Position numbers and translations under genes: made by a program. Of a DNA stretch of 64,000 bases, positions 52,565 through 60,839 are shown piece by piece. Each line of letters opens with the position of its first letter. The first letter of the stretch is position 1. Below the pieces are notes generated by a model. The model did not search any database, was not told where the DNA came from, and saw only the letters and a program-made list of their open reading frames with translations. Source of the DNA: Streptomyces spirodelae (GTDB taxonomy: Bacteria; Actinomycetota; Actinomycetes; Streptomycetales; Streptomycetaceae); NCBI RefSeq assembly GCF_017676385.1, contig NZ_JAFFZN010000002.1, forward strand, positions 248,001-312,000. The letters are read 5' to 3'.

Positions 52565-52648
52565 GTGATCCGTGGATTCCACCTCAGCGTGCCGTACGGC
52601 TGCGTACCCTCGGAGTTCATGGTTCTCGGTCGCGGAGTGAGGCGGTAG
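52565..52648 (+). CDS. 27-codon upstream ORF of the primase/polymerase gene
   Basis: GTG 52565, preceded by GAGGAGAGACATCC; reads VIRGFHLSVPYGCVPSEF then MVLGRGVRR and TAG. The stop abuts the next ATG (TAGATG) in the same frame. It has a better ribosome-binding site than the main gene, so translation of the main gene may depend on it. Confidence 0.5.
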   Translation: MIRGFHLSVPYGCVPSEFMVLGRGVRR

Positions 52649-53536
52649 ATGGAACGCGAGAGCAGGATCGCCCAATGGCTGCGCCGCCGGGCCGAGCGCG
52701 CAGCCGAGCGCGCCGAGCGAACGGCGGCCGCGCGGCCCGATGCCCGGGACGGGACGACGGGGACGGCTCCCGGCCGCAGGTCGCGTGAGGGTTCGGCCCG
52801 CTCGGGTGTACGGCGCTGGGGCGGGCGGGGCGGCCAGCCGGCCGCCGAGGCCGCGGAAGCGGCCAGGGACCGCGAGACCCTCCTGCTCACGGCCGCCGAG
52901 GCCGGGTTCCCGCTGGCCCCCGCCGCCCACCCGTCCGGGTACGGCTGTTCCTGTGTACGGATCGGCTGTCCCACCCCCGGCAGGCACCCCGTCTCCTTCG
53001 CCTGGCAGACCCAGGCCACCGCCGACCGCGCCCAGATCGAGCGCTGGCTGCGTGCCGAGCCGGACGCGAACTTCATCACCGCCACAGGCCGTGCCCACGA
53101 CGTACTGGACGTCCCCGCCGAGGCGGGGTACGCGGCGCTCGCCCGGCTGGAGGAGCGGGAGGGCGCTGCCGAGCCCGGTGCCGAGGCGGTGCTGGGGCCC
53201 GTCGCGCTGCTGGGCGAGGACCGGATGCTCTTCTTCACCAAGACCCGGGGGACCCCCGAGGACGAGGACGAGTGGTGGCCCTGCGAGTTGGACAGCCACC
53301 CCGAGACGATGGAAGAGCACCCCGGTCTGCGGTGGCACTGCCGGGGCAGCTATGTGCTGCTGCCGCCGTCGCGGCTGCCCGACGACGGACAGGGGGTCCG
53401 CTGGCTGCGGTCCCCCGAGCCGGGGAGGGGGCTCCCCGAGCCCCTCGTCCTGCTGGAGACGCTCACCGACGCGTGCGCGGAGTACGCCTTGACGGCGGAC
53501 GGCCGCGAGGAGGCCGCGCCCTGGCCTGTGCGGTGA
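52649..53536 (+). CDS. Bifunctional DNA primase/polymerase N-terminal-domain protein
   Basis: 295 residues. Basic, Ala/Arg-rich N-terminus (about 70 residues) and a Prim-Pol-like domain: AAEAGFPLAPAAHPSGYGCSC, CPTPGRHPVSFAWQTQAT, IERWLRAEPDANFITATG, VLDVPAEAG, then GSYVLLPPSRL. The catalytic DxD expected of active Prim-Pol is not obvious (VLDVPAEAG), so it may be a regulatory or inactive member. ATG 52649 directly follows the upstream ORF. Confidence 0.8.
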   Translation: MERESRIAQWLRRRAERAAERAERTAAARPDARDGTTGTAPGRRSREGSARSGVRRWGGRGGQPAAEAAEAARDRETLLLTAAEAGFPLAPAAHPSGYGCSCVRIGCPTPGRHPVSFAWQTQATADRAQIERWLRAEPDANFITATGRAHDVLDVPAEAGYAALARLEEREGAAEPGAEAVLGPVALLGEDRMLFFTKTRGTPEDEDEWWPCELDSHPETMEEHPGLRWHCRGSYVLLPPSRLPDDGQGVRWLRSPEPGRGLPEPLVLLETLTDACAEYALTADGREEAAPWPVR

Positions 53537-53559
53537 CGCTGCGCTCGCTGGGGCGGTGA

Positions 53560-53690
53560 TGCCGGGGAGAGGCTGCCCCCTGGTGCTTGACGCAGGCTGC
53601 CGGTTGTGGGTGGCTGGTCGCGCCCACGCGGCGGAGCCGCCAATCAGACCCTGCCCCGCGCCCCTGAGGGGGCGCGTCCTCTGACGGGGC
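53560..53690 (+). repeat. Dispersed intergenic repeat, copy E
   Basis: GGCTGCCCCCTGG head, then TCGCGCCCACGCGGCGGAG identical to copy D, CCCCGCGCCCCTGAGGGG and a GCGCCCC/GGGGCGC hairpin. Lies between two converging genes and probably serves as their terminator. Confidence 0.7.
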
Positions 53691-53695
53691 GCCGG

Positions 53696-54700
53696 CTAGC
53701 TGCCCTGGGCCGCGGTCAGGCCCTCGATGCGGCTCAGGAAGGTGACCTTGCCCTTCTTGCCCCTGGCCGGGACGGTCACGACCTGTTCCGAGACCCGTTT
53801 GAAGGTCACCGAATGCTTCGGTGTGCCCGACATCAGCGCCTTGACCAGCGGGTCCTTGATCTGCGGCTGGTAGCCCTTGGGCAGCGTCTGCTTGTGGTGG
53901 TGGTGCGAGGCGAAGAACACCAGCGCACCGCCGTCCTTGGTGCGCAGCCCGAACGGCGCGTACTGCGGCGGCTGTGCGGGCTGGTCAGCGAACTCGTTGC
54001 GCACGCTGGTGCGCTTCATCGCCTTCTCGCGCTGCTCGCGCACCTTGCTCGTGTGCGGGCCGGGGGCGAAGTCCTCTCCGGCGCCCTCCTGCAGGTAGCG
54101 GGCGTAGCGCTTGCTCAGCTGGTCCGGCGACACGGTCAGCCCGGAGCCGCCGCCCACCGGCACGGCCTTGACATGGCCGTGCTCGTCGCGCGCGAACCGG
54201 GGGATCTCGCCGGGATCGACGACCGAGAGGTAGGAGGCCGTCCACGGCCCGTCGGCCCGGTCCCGCTGGAAGACGAACAGCCAGCGGCCCTGACCCTTGC
54301 GGTTGCTCTTGGAGTCGGTGACGAAGAACTTGGGCCAGCCGGCCTGTTCGGGGATCAGATAGCGGGTGTCGGTCAGCTCCAGCGGCCGGTAGTCGGGGTT
54401 GCCCTTGGGGCGGACCTCTTTACGGGACTTGAGGCCCGCCTGGTCGATGGCGCCGAGGGCGCCCGACTCGATGGTGGCGTTGAGCTCGGCGTCGTAGGCG
54501 GTGTTGGCCTGGTTGTTCTTCTTCACGAAGGTCCCCAGGACCTTGGCGGCCTCCGCCTTGCTCAACGCGGGAACGACGGCGCTCTCGCCGTGCACGGTGA
54601 CACAGCCCGTGAGCGAGGCGAGCAGCGCCCCGGCCGTCACGGCCGCTGCGAACGGTATACGCGGGGGCTTGCCAGCCCTCAACCCCTTCACCTGTTCCAC
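53696..54700 (-). CDS. Putative lipoprotein of unknown function
   Basis: 334 residues from GTG 54700. Signal peptide with lipobox SLTGC (Cys33). The mature part has no motif I can name; it holds TRYLIPEQAGWPKFFVTDS, GRWLFVFQRDRADGPW and a His-rich FFASHHHHKQ cluster near 275. Same layout as many actinobacterial surface lipoproteins. The four consecutive His could bind metal. Confidence 0.8.
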   Translation of the reverse strand: MEQVKGLRAGKPPRIPFAAAVTAGALLASLTGCVTVHGESAVVPALSKAEAAKVLGTFVKKNNQANTAYDAELNATIESGALGAIDQAGLKSRKEVRPKGNPDYRPLELTDTRYLIPEQAGWPKFFVTDSKSNRKGQGRWLFVFQRDRADGPWTASYLSVVDPGEIPRFARDEHGHVKAVPVGGGSGLTVSPDQLSKRYARYLQEGAGEDFAPGPHTSKVREQREKAMKRTSVRNEFADQPAQPPQYAPFGLRTKDGGALVFFASHHHHKQTLPKGYQPQIKDPLVKALMSGTPKHSVTFKRVSEQVVTVPARGKKGKVTFLSRIEGLTAAQGS

Positions 54701-54810
54701 CCTCCCGGTGCTGTCGGCGAAGGCACCCTACCGCGCGCGGTCTGGCGCGCCGCGTGGTGCCTGGCACAGTATGCGCGGCGGGGGACCAAGGGGACGATCA
54801 AGGGGGGCAC

Positions 54811-55560
54811 ATGGCTCAGGCTGCCGAACGGCACCCGGAACCCGCGGCATTCGGCACGGCGCTGCGCCGCCTGCGGGAGGCCCAGAAGACGGCCAAGGGC
54901 GTCTCGCTCTACTCGCGATACGTCAACCGGCCGCTGGGCCGCGTCCTGGCGGCGGCCGCCCACCGCGCCGGGCTCACCCCGAACCAGGTGACGCTGCTGA
55001 GCGCGGCGTGCAGCTTCGCGGGCGTCGCGGCGGTCGCGCTGGTGCGGCCGTCCTGGACGCTGGGGTGGTGCGTCTGGGCCGCGCTCGTCGTCGGGTTCGC
55101 GCTGGACTCCGCCGACGGACAGCTGGCGCGGCTGCGGGGCGGTGGCAGCCCGGCGGGGGAGTGGCTGGACCACGTCGTGGACTGCGCCAAGATCACCGGG
55201 CTGCACGCGGCCGTCCTGATCTCCTTCCACCGGTTCGCGGACCTGCCCGGCGAGGGCTGGCTGCTGCTGCCGCTGGGCTTCCAGCTCGTGGCCGTGCTGA
55301 TCTTCTTCGGCGGGCTGCTGACCGACAAGCTGCGCCCCGCGCGGCCCGGCGGGGGAGCGCATGACCGGCCCCCCTCACGGCTGCGCGCGGTGGCGCTGCT
55401 CCCCGTCGACCACGGCGTCTTCTGCGCCGTCTTCCTGCTGCTCGGCGCCCCCGGGCTGTTCCGCGCCTGCTACGCGGCACTGTTCGCCTGCTACGCGCTG
55501 TTCCTCGCCGCGTTCGCGGTCAAGTGGTTCCGGGAACTGTCGGCCGCGCCTCAGTGCTGA
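54811..55560 (+). CDS. CDP-alcohol phosphatidyltransferase-family membrane enzyme
   Basis: 249 residues, about six spans. Complete CDP-alcohol motif D-x2-DG-x2-AR-x8-G-x3-D-x3-D with Asp99, Asp102, Asp120 and Asp124. Transfers a phospho-alcohol from CDP-alcohol to an acceptor. ATG 54811. The convergent neighbour encodes a cytidylyltransferase that could make such a CDP donor. Start of the exopolysaccharide/glycopolymer locus. Acceptor unknown. Confidence 0.92.
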   Translation: MAQAAERHPEPAAFGTALRRLREAQKTAKGVSLYSRYVNRPLGRVLAAAAHRAGLTPNQVTLLSAACSFAGVAAVALVRPSWTLGWCVWAALVVGFALDSADGQLARLRGGGSPAGEWLDHVVDCAKITGLHAAVLISFHRFADLPGEGWLLLPLGFQLVAVLIFFGGLLTDKLRPARPGGGAHDRPPSRLRAVALLPVDHGVFCAVFLLLGAPGLFRACYAALFACYALFLAAFAVKWFRELSAAPQC

Positions 55561-56015
55561 CCGGTCTCCTGCGCGAGGGCGGAGCCGGCGGCGGGCCCGG
55601 CGAGGGCGTCGAGCGCGCGCCGCAGCTGAGTGCTGGACGTATGGACGGTGTACGGGAAGTAGACGACCTCTACGCCGACGGTACGGAAATCCGCCTCCAG
55701 CTTTTCGCCCTTGGGCGTACCGCGCCAGTCGTCACCCTTGAACAGCACGTCGAACCTGACCTGCTGCCAGGTCTCCAGCTTGTCCGGCACCGTCTCCACG
55801 AACGCCGCGTCCACGAAGCGGATGCTGCGTACGATCTGCAGCCGCTCGACGAGCGGAATCACCGGTGGACGGCCCTTGGCGCGCTCGGCCATCTCGTCCG
55901 AGACCACGCCCGCCACCAGGTAGTCGCACCGGGAGCGGGCGTGCCGCAGCAGGTTCAGATGGCCGACGTGGAACAGGTCGTAGGCACCGGGCGCGTAGCC
56001 GACGGTGTGGGTCAT
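55551..56015 (-). CDS. TagD-like cytidylyltransferase
   Basis: 154 residues, glycerol-3-phosphate/ethanolamine-phosphate cytidylyltransferase type. YAPGAYDLFHVGHLNLL contains the HxGH nucleotide site; RSIRFVD and the C-terminal TSSTQLRR (variant of the ISTTxLR motif) complete the fold. Makes CDP-glycerol or another CDP-alcohol. ATG 56015. Its 3' end overlaps the CDP-alcohol transferase by 10 bp, tail to tail. Confidence 0.9.
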   Translation of the reverse strand: MTHTVGYAPGAYDLFHVGHLNLLRHARSRCDYLVAGVVSDEMAERAKGRPPVIPLVERLQIVRSIRFVDAAFVETVPDKLETWQQVRFDVLFKGDDWRGTPKGEKLEADFRTVGVEVVYFPYTVHTSSTQLRRALDALAGPAAGSALAQETGQH

Positions 56016-56177
56016 GCGAAGTCCCCCCTGGGCGCGTGCCGTTGGATGTACCGCGGCCCTCCCCGGCCGTCGTACATCGCTGCATGCAACCACAACCCGC
56101 AAGAAACAGGGACAGGTTGGCGAAAGCGCGCACGACAGGCGTTACGCTGCCCGAGGGGAAGAACTGTGGGGGGATTC

Positions 56178-57656
56178 ATGGTGAACGGCGATGCCGTGCC
56201 CGCGAACGGCACCGCGACCGGACAACGGCGCGAACGGGGCCCCGGACGCCGGGTGCTTCTCGTATCGACCAACTACGCGCCGGAGCAGGCGGGGATAGGA
56301 CCCTACGCCGCGCAGCTCGCCGAGCACTGGGCCGCACAACCTGGCTGGGACGTCCACGTCCTGGCGGGTATGCCGCACTACCCCGCCTGGCGTACGGCCC
56401 CCGACTACCGGGGCGTCTGGCGGGCGACCGAGCTGCGCGAAGGGGTGCGGGTACACCGCCGCAGACACACCGTCCCGCCGCGGCAGACCGCCGGGCGCCG
56501 GGCGCTGTACGAGGCGTCCATCCTCGCCCACGGCCTGCTCGCGCCGCCCCGTCTCGGCGGGCGGCCGCACGCCGTCGTCGCCCAGCTGCCCAGCCTCGCG
56601 GGGGCGCTCCTGGGAGCCCGCCTGGCGCGCGGTGCCGGGGTGCCGTTCATACCTGTCGTACAGGACCTGATGGGCGCGGCGGCGGCCCAGAGCGGCATCC
56701 GGGGCGGTGACCGTGCCGCGGCGCCGGCCCGCTGTGTGGAGCGCCGGGTGCTGGCCGCCGCCACCCTCGTCGGCGTCATCCACGAGAGCTTCACCGACCG
56801 CGTCGCGGCGCTCGGCGTACCCCGCTCGCGCATCCGCACCGTCCCCAACTGGACGCATATCGCGGACCCTTCCCGCCCGCGCGCCGAGACCCGCGCCCGG
56901 CTCGGCTGGCGCGAGGACGAGACCGTCGTCCTGCACTCCGGCAACATGGGCCTCAAACAGGGCCTGGAGGTGCTGATCGAGACCGCCCGGCTGCTCGACG
57001 GCCGACGCGGAAGCACCGCCGGTGAAGCCGGGGAAGCCGGTGAACAGGGCGCTCGGGCGCCCGGCGGAGCGGCGCCGAAGCGGTTACGCGTCGTCCTGAT
57101 GGGCGACGGCAACCAGCGCCCGCACCTGGCCCGCCTGGCCGCACCCCTGCCCGGGGTCGAAGTGCTGCCGCCCGCCGCCGACGCCGACTTCCCCGAAGTG
57201 CTCGCCGCTGCCGACGTGCTGGCCGTCACCCAGCGCGCCTCCGTGCTGGACATGAGCGTCCCCTCCAAACTCACCTCCTACTTCGCCGCCGGGCGCCCGG
57301 TCGTCGCCTCCGTCGCCGCGGGCGGCGGCACAGCGGGCGAGGTGCGCCGCTCCGGCGCCGGAGTCCTGGTGCCGCCCGAGGACCCCGCGGCGCTCGCCGC
57401 AGCGCTCCGTGACCTGGCCGCCGACCCGGCCCGCGCCGCCGCGCTCGGCGCTGCGGGCCGCGCCTACGCCACCGGCCACCTCGGCCGTACAGCGGCACTG
57501 GCGAGGCTGACGGCCCTGCTGGAGGAGGCCCTCACCCTGGCCCCCGCACCCGGACGCCGCCCCGCCGGACTCCGCGCGCAACGCGCACGCGGCAGGCGCG
57601 GACCGCTGCCCGGCGCGGCCGAGGGCGCCGCCCGGCACCAGGGCGGCACCGCATGA
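56178..57656 (+). CDS. Family 4 glycosyltransferase (WcaI-like), with a TTA codon
   Basis: 492 residues. Opening RRVLLVSTNYAPEQAGIGPYA and HVLAGMPHYPAW are typical of WcaI-type exopolysaccharide glycosyltransferases; donor domain HSGNMGLKQGLEVLIE, VLMGDGNQR and DMSVPSKLTSYFAAGRPV. Codon 303 is TTA (57084-57086), a rare leucine codon that in Streptomyces requires the bldA tRNA. A short Gly/Glu/Ala insertion (AGEAGEAGEQG) precedes it. Overlaps the Wzz-like gene by 4 bp. Confidence 0.9.
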   Translation: MVNGDAVPANGTATGQRRERGPGRRVLLVSTNYAPEQAGIGPYAAQLAEHWAAQPGWDVHVLAGMPHYPAWRTAPDYRGVWRATELREGVRVHRRRHTVPPRQTAGRRALYEASILAHGLLAPPRLGGRPHAVVAQLPSLAGALLGARLARGAGVPFIPVVQDLMGAAAAQSGIRGGDRAAAPARCVERRVLAAATLVGVIHESFTDRVAALGVPRSRIRTVPNWTHIADPSRPRAETRARLGWREDETVVLHSGNMGLKQGLEVLIETARLLDGRRGSTAGEAGEAGEQGARAPGGAAPKRLRVVLMGDGNQRPHLARLAAPLPGVEVLPPAADADFPEVLAAADVLAVTQRASVLDMSVPSKLTSYFAAGRPVVASVAAGGGTAGEVRRSGAGVLVPPEDPAALAAALRDLAADPARAAALGAAGRAYATGHLGRTAALARLTALLEEALTLAPAPGRRPAGLRAQRARGRRGPLPGAAEGAARHQGGTA

Positions 57657-59314
57657 GCGGCACCTCCACCCCGGCCGGTGAGGCGCGGGTGGCCGCCGCC
57701 TCCGTCCCCGTCCACGACGAACCCGATCTGCTGCGCGACCAGTTCCGCCAGCTGTTGCGCTACCGCTGGCTGATCGCGCTCGGCATCGTCCTCGGTGTGC
57801 TCGGCGGCGGCTGGCTCGGCCTGCGCGGCGCCGACTCCTACACCGCAACCACCGAGGTCACCGTCCGGCCGCTGCCCATCGACAGCAGCGGCGAGAAGAC
57901 GGCACCCGGCGAGACCAGCATGGGCTCCGAGCGGCGCACCGCGCTCAGCAGCGTCGTCGCCGCACGCGCCGCACGCACCCTGCGCTCCGAAGCGCGCCCC
58001 CAGCGGCTCGCTGCCGACCTCCAGGTCACCAACCCGCCCGACACCCGGATGCTGCGCTTCGCCTACACGGCACCCAGCCCCCAGGCCGCGGCCCGCGGAG
58101 CCAACGCCTTCGCCACGGCCTACCTCGCCAACCGCGAGAAGGATGCCGCCACCCGCGTCAGGAGCATGGTCTCCTCCTACGAGAAACAGCGCGCCCCGCT
58201 GGTCAAGGAGCGCGACCGGCTCGCCAAGGAGATCGCTTCCTCCGGCAAGGAAGGCGCCCTCGACGGCACGCTGTCCGCGCACTCCTCCGTCGTCAACCGC
58301 ATCGCCGAGATCAACGGCAGCATCAGCGACCTGCGCGCCGAGGACACCACCCCGGGCCGGGTCGTCACCAAGGCCACCCCGCCCGCCTCGCCCTCCGGGC
58401 CCGCGCTGCCGATGATGCTCGGCCTCGGCGCGGCCGTCGGCATCGGCCTCGGCCTCCTCGCGGCCTGGGTACGGCTCGTCTTCGACCCCGCCGTACGCAC
58501 CCCCGGCGACGTCGTACGGGCCCTGCACGCGCCCGTGCTGGGTACGCTGCCGCGCGGCCGTACCCGCGCGCGCCCGCGCTCCCTGCTCGCCGCGGGCCGG
58601 CTCGCCGAGGAGTACCGCTCCGTCGCCTTCCGGCTCGCCTACGACGAGACGTTCGCACGGCGCCGCCGGGTTCTCGTCGTCCCGCCGCGCGGCAGCATCG
58701 CCACGGCGCTGGCCGCTTCCGTCAACCTGGCCGCTTCCTTCGCCGAGATGGGCAAGGACGTGCTGCTGCTGGAGGCCGACCTGCGCACGCCCTCCCTCAC
58801 CGAACGCCTCAGGCAGGCAGACGGAGTCCAGCCCGCGGGGTGGGCCCGCGCCCCCGGTCACGGCACCATCGGCTGGCCCACCGGACACCGGGTGCCCATC
58901 GACGCGGGCGAGTCCGGCGTCTTCGACCTGGTGCCTGGACACCGCGTCAGCAAGGTGCCGCGCGCGCTCACCTCCTCCGCCGTCACCCAGCTGATCGGAC
59001 ACGCCGACGAACGGGACTCGGTACTGATCGTGCTCGCGCCGGCCGTGCTGTCGTACGCCGACGCCATAGCGCTCATCGACCGGGTCGACTGCGCGCTGCT
59101 CGTCTGCGACCCGCGCGAGGTGCGCAGGGACGACCTGGCGAGGGTGCGGGAGTTGGTCGTCGGCGCGGGGGGCCGCGTGCTCGGGGCGCTGCTCCATGCG
59201 GAGGGTGCCTCGGGCGAGCCCCGGCGCCGGGGAGCCTCTTCGGGGCCTCCGGCCCCACCCGATCGCGGGTCCCCCGCGCGGGAGGGTGCCGCCCTGCGCG
59301 TCATGGTCCGGTGA
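57653..59314 (+). CDS. Wzz-like polysaccharide co-polymerase with degenerate BY-kinase domain
   Basis: 553 residues. First span about 37-57 (LIALGIVLGVLGGGWLGL), external coiled segment (KQRAPLVKERDRLAKEIA), second span (PMMLGLGAAVGIGLGLLAAWV), then a cytoplasmic BY-kinase/ParA-like domain. The P-loop position reads VVPPRGSIATA (about 341) with no GKT/GKS, though the Walker A'-like LLLEADLRTPS is kept. Probably controls chain length or export rather than acting as a kinase. Confidence 0.88.
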   Translation: MSGTSTPAGEARVAAASVPVHDEPDLLRDQFRQLLRYRWLIALGIVLGVLGGGWLGLRGADSYTATTEVTVRPLPIDSSGEKTAPGETSMGSERRTALSSVVAARAARTLRSEARPQRLAADLQVTNPPDTRMLRFAYTAPSPQAAARGANAFATAYLANREKDAATRVRSMVSSYEKQRAPLVKERDRLAKEIASSGKEGALDGTLSAHSSVVNRIAEINGSISDLRAEDTTPGRVVTKATPPASPSGPALPMMLGLGAAVGIGLGLLAAWVRLVFDPAVRTPGDVVRALHAPVLGTLPRGRTRARPRSLLAAGRLAEEYRSVAFRLAYDETFARRRRVLVVPPRGSIATALAASVNLAASFAEMGKDVLLLEADLRTPSLTERLRQADGVQPAGWARAPGHGTIGWPTGHRVPIDAGESGVFDLVPGHRVSKVPRALTSSAVTQLIGHADERDSVLIVLAPAVLSYADAIALIDRVDCALLVCDPREVRRDDLARVRELVVGAGGRVLGALLHAEGASGEPRRRGASSGPPAPPDRGSPAREGAALRVMVR

Positions 59315-59331
59315 GGGGCCAGTCCCTGTTT

Positions 59332-59528
59332 CGGGAGGGGTGCCCCTGCCGGCCGTCGCGGGCTGCGGGTCCGTTGTGGCTTGTCGCGCAGTTCCCCGCG
59401 CCCCTGAATGGCTACCTCTTGCGCTTGGGCAGTCTGCGCCCTGGGGGTACCTCCCGGACGAAGTCTGGGGGAGCAGGGTGGGCAAGCGCAGCCCCCATGC
59501 CGCGTACGCAGGACAGGAGGGACCCGCC
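59332..59528 (+). repeat. Dispersed intergenic repeat, copy C
   Basis: Longest copy: GGGTGCCCCTGCC head, CGCGCAGTTCCCCGCGCCCC, TGCGCTTGGGCAGTCTGCGCC, GGTACCTCCCGGACGAAGTC, GGGCAAGCGCAGCCCCCATG. It ends in AGGACAGGAGGGACCCGCC, which is the ribosome-binding region of the next gene. Confidence 0.8.
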
Positions 59529-60839
59529 ATGTCGCGGCGGCTGAGAAACGGTACGGCCCTCATATGTTCCGTTGCCGATCAAGGGGTGGCGGCGGGGACG
59601 AACATCGCTGTCGTGATCGTCGCCGCGCGACGATCGGACGTGCACGCGTTCGCCACCTTCTCCCTCGTCTACACGGTCTTCACCGTCCTCCTCGGCCTCA
59701 CCGCCGCCTACGTGGGCCAGGCCCTCGTCCTGGAGAAGGGCGAACCCGCAGCCGTGGCCCGGGCCTGCCGTTCGGCCGTGGCGTTCACCGCGCTGGCGGC
59801 GACCACGCTGGGCGTCCCGGCCGCGCTCGTACTGGGCGCGGCCGGCGGCGCAACGGCCACCGCACTGGCCGCCCTCGCGCTGGTGCTGCCGCTCGCGTTG
59901 ACGCAGGAGACCACCCGCTACGCCTTCTCCACCCTCCACCGCCCCCAGTACGCCCTGGCCGCGGACCTGGTGCGGCTGGCGGCCGTACTGCCCGCACTCG
60001 CCCTCCAGCCGCACGGCGCCGGCGCGGCCCGGCTGCTGCTGGCATGGGGCCTGTCCACGCTGCCGGCGCTCGCACTGGCGCTGTGGCTGCTGCTGCGGCA
60101 CACCCGTGGCGCGGGCCAGGACCCGCGCCACTGTCTGCGCCGGGACCACCTGGGCCGCAGGTTCGCCGTGGAGTTCGGCGTCGGCAACGCGGGCAGCCAA
60201 CTGGCCATCATCGGCCTCGGACTGCTCGCCAACCCGCTGGCGGTGGGCGCGCTGCGCGGCGCCACCACGCTCTTCGGGCCGATGAACGTGCTGTTCAACG
60301 CGGCCACCGGGTTCGGGCCTCCGCTGCTCGACCGGGCCGGCGGCGCGCGTCACGCCGCCCGCGCGGCCGGGACCGCCGGGGGAGTGCTGGCCGTGCTGGC
60401 CGCCGCCTGGGCCACCGTGCTGGCGCTGCTGCCGGACAGCGCCGGGCGCGCCCTGCTCGGCGACACCTGGGCCTCGGCGGCCCGGCTGCTGCCCGCCACC
60501 GGCAGCCAGTACGCGGCCATGGCGCTGGGCACCTGCGGGCTGCTGGCCCTGCGGGTGCTGAAGCCGCGGACGACGTTGCCGATCCAGCTCGTCTTCTCCC
60601 TCGCCGCCGTGGGGTGTCTGTTGGGCGGTTACGCGCTGGGTGGTGTGCTCGGCGCGGCGTGGGGGCTGTGTCTGGGCTCGGCGGCGAAGGGCGCTGCCAG
60701 TTGGTTGCGTACGGCCCGGCTCCTGGACGCCCCGTCAGGGGCGCGGGGAACCGCGCGAACAGCCACGGTTCCCCCGCGGTCTGCGGACGGCGGACAGGGG
60801 CACCCTCCTTCTCAGCGCTCCACGCGGGGCAAGCCCTGA
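59529..60839 (+). CDS. Wzx-like polysaccharide flippase (MATE/MVF type)
   Basis: 436 residues with about 12 hydrophobic spans; opens with a soluble GTALICSVADQGVAAGTNIAVVIVAAR, a common start for oligosaccharide flippases, and has FGVGNAGSQLAIIGLGLLA at the half-way point. Moves lipid-linked repeat units across the membrane. The last 35 residues after RLLDA (SGARGTARTATVPPRSADGG...) are encoded by a dispersed repeat and are hydrophilic, outside the membrane fold. Tail-to-tail overlap of 28 bp with the polymerase gene. Confidence 0.85.
   Translation: MSRRLRNGTALICSVADQGVAAGTNIAVVIVAARRSDVHAFATFSLVYTVFTVLLGLTAAYVGQALVLEKGEPAAVARACRSAVAFTALAATTLGVPAALVLGAAGGATATALAALALVLPLALTQETTRYAFSTLHRPQYALAADLVRLAAVLPALALQPHGAGAARLLLAWGLSTLPALALALWLLLRHTRGAGQDPRHCLRRDHLGRRFAVEFGVGNAGSQLAIIGLGLLANPLAVGALRGATTLFGPMNVLFNAATGFGPPLLDRAGGARHAARAAGTAGGVLAVLAAAWATVLALLPDSAGRALLGDTWASAARLLPATGSQYAAMALGTCGLLALRVLKPRTTLPIQLVFSLAAVGCLLGGYALGGVLGAAWGLCLGSAAKGAASWLRTARLLDAPSGARGTARTATVPPRSADGGQGHPPSQRSTRGKP
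60733..60815 (-). repeat. Dispersed repeat, copy G, inside the flippase 3' end
   Basis: Minus-strand reading: GGTGCCCCTGTCCGCCGTCC, CAGACCGCGGGGGAACCGTGGCTGT, CGCGGTTCCCCGCGCCCCTGAC, like the head halves of copies B and C. Supplies the C-terminal tail of the flippase. Confidence 0.75.
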
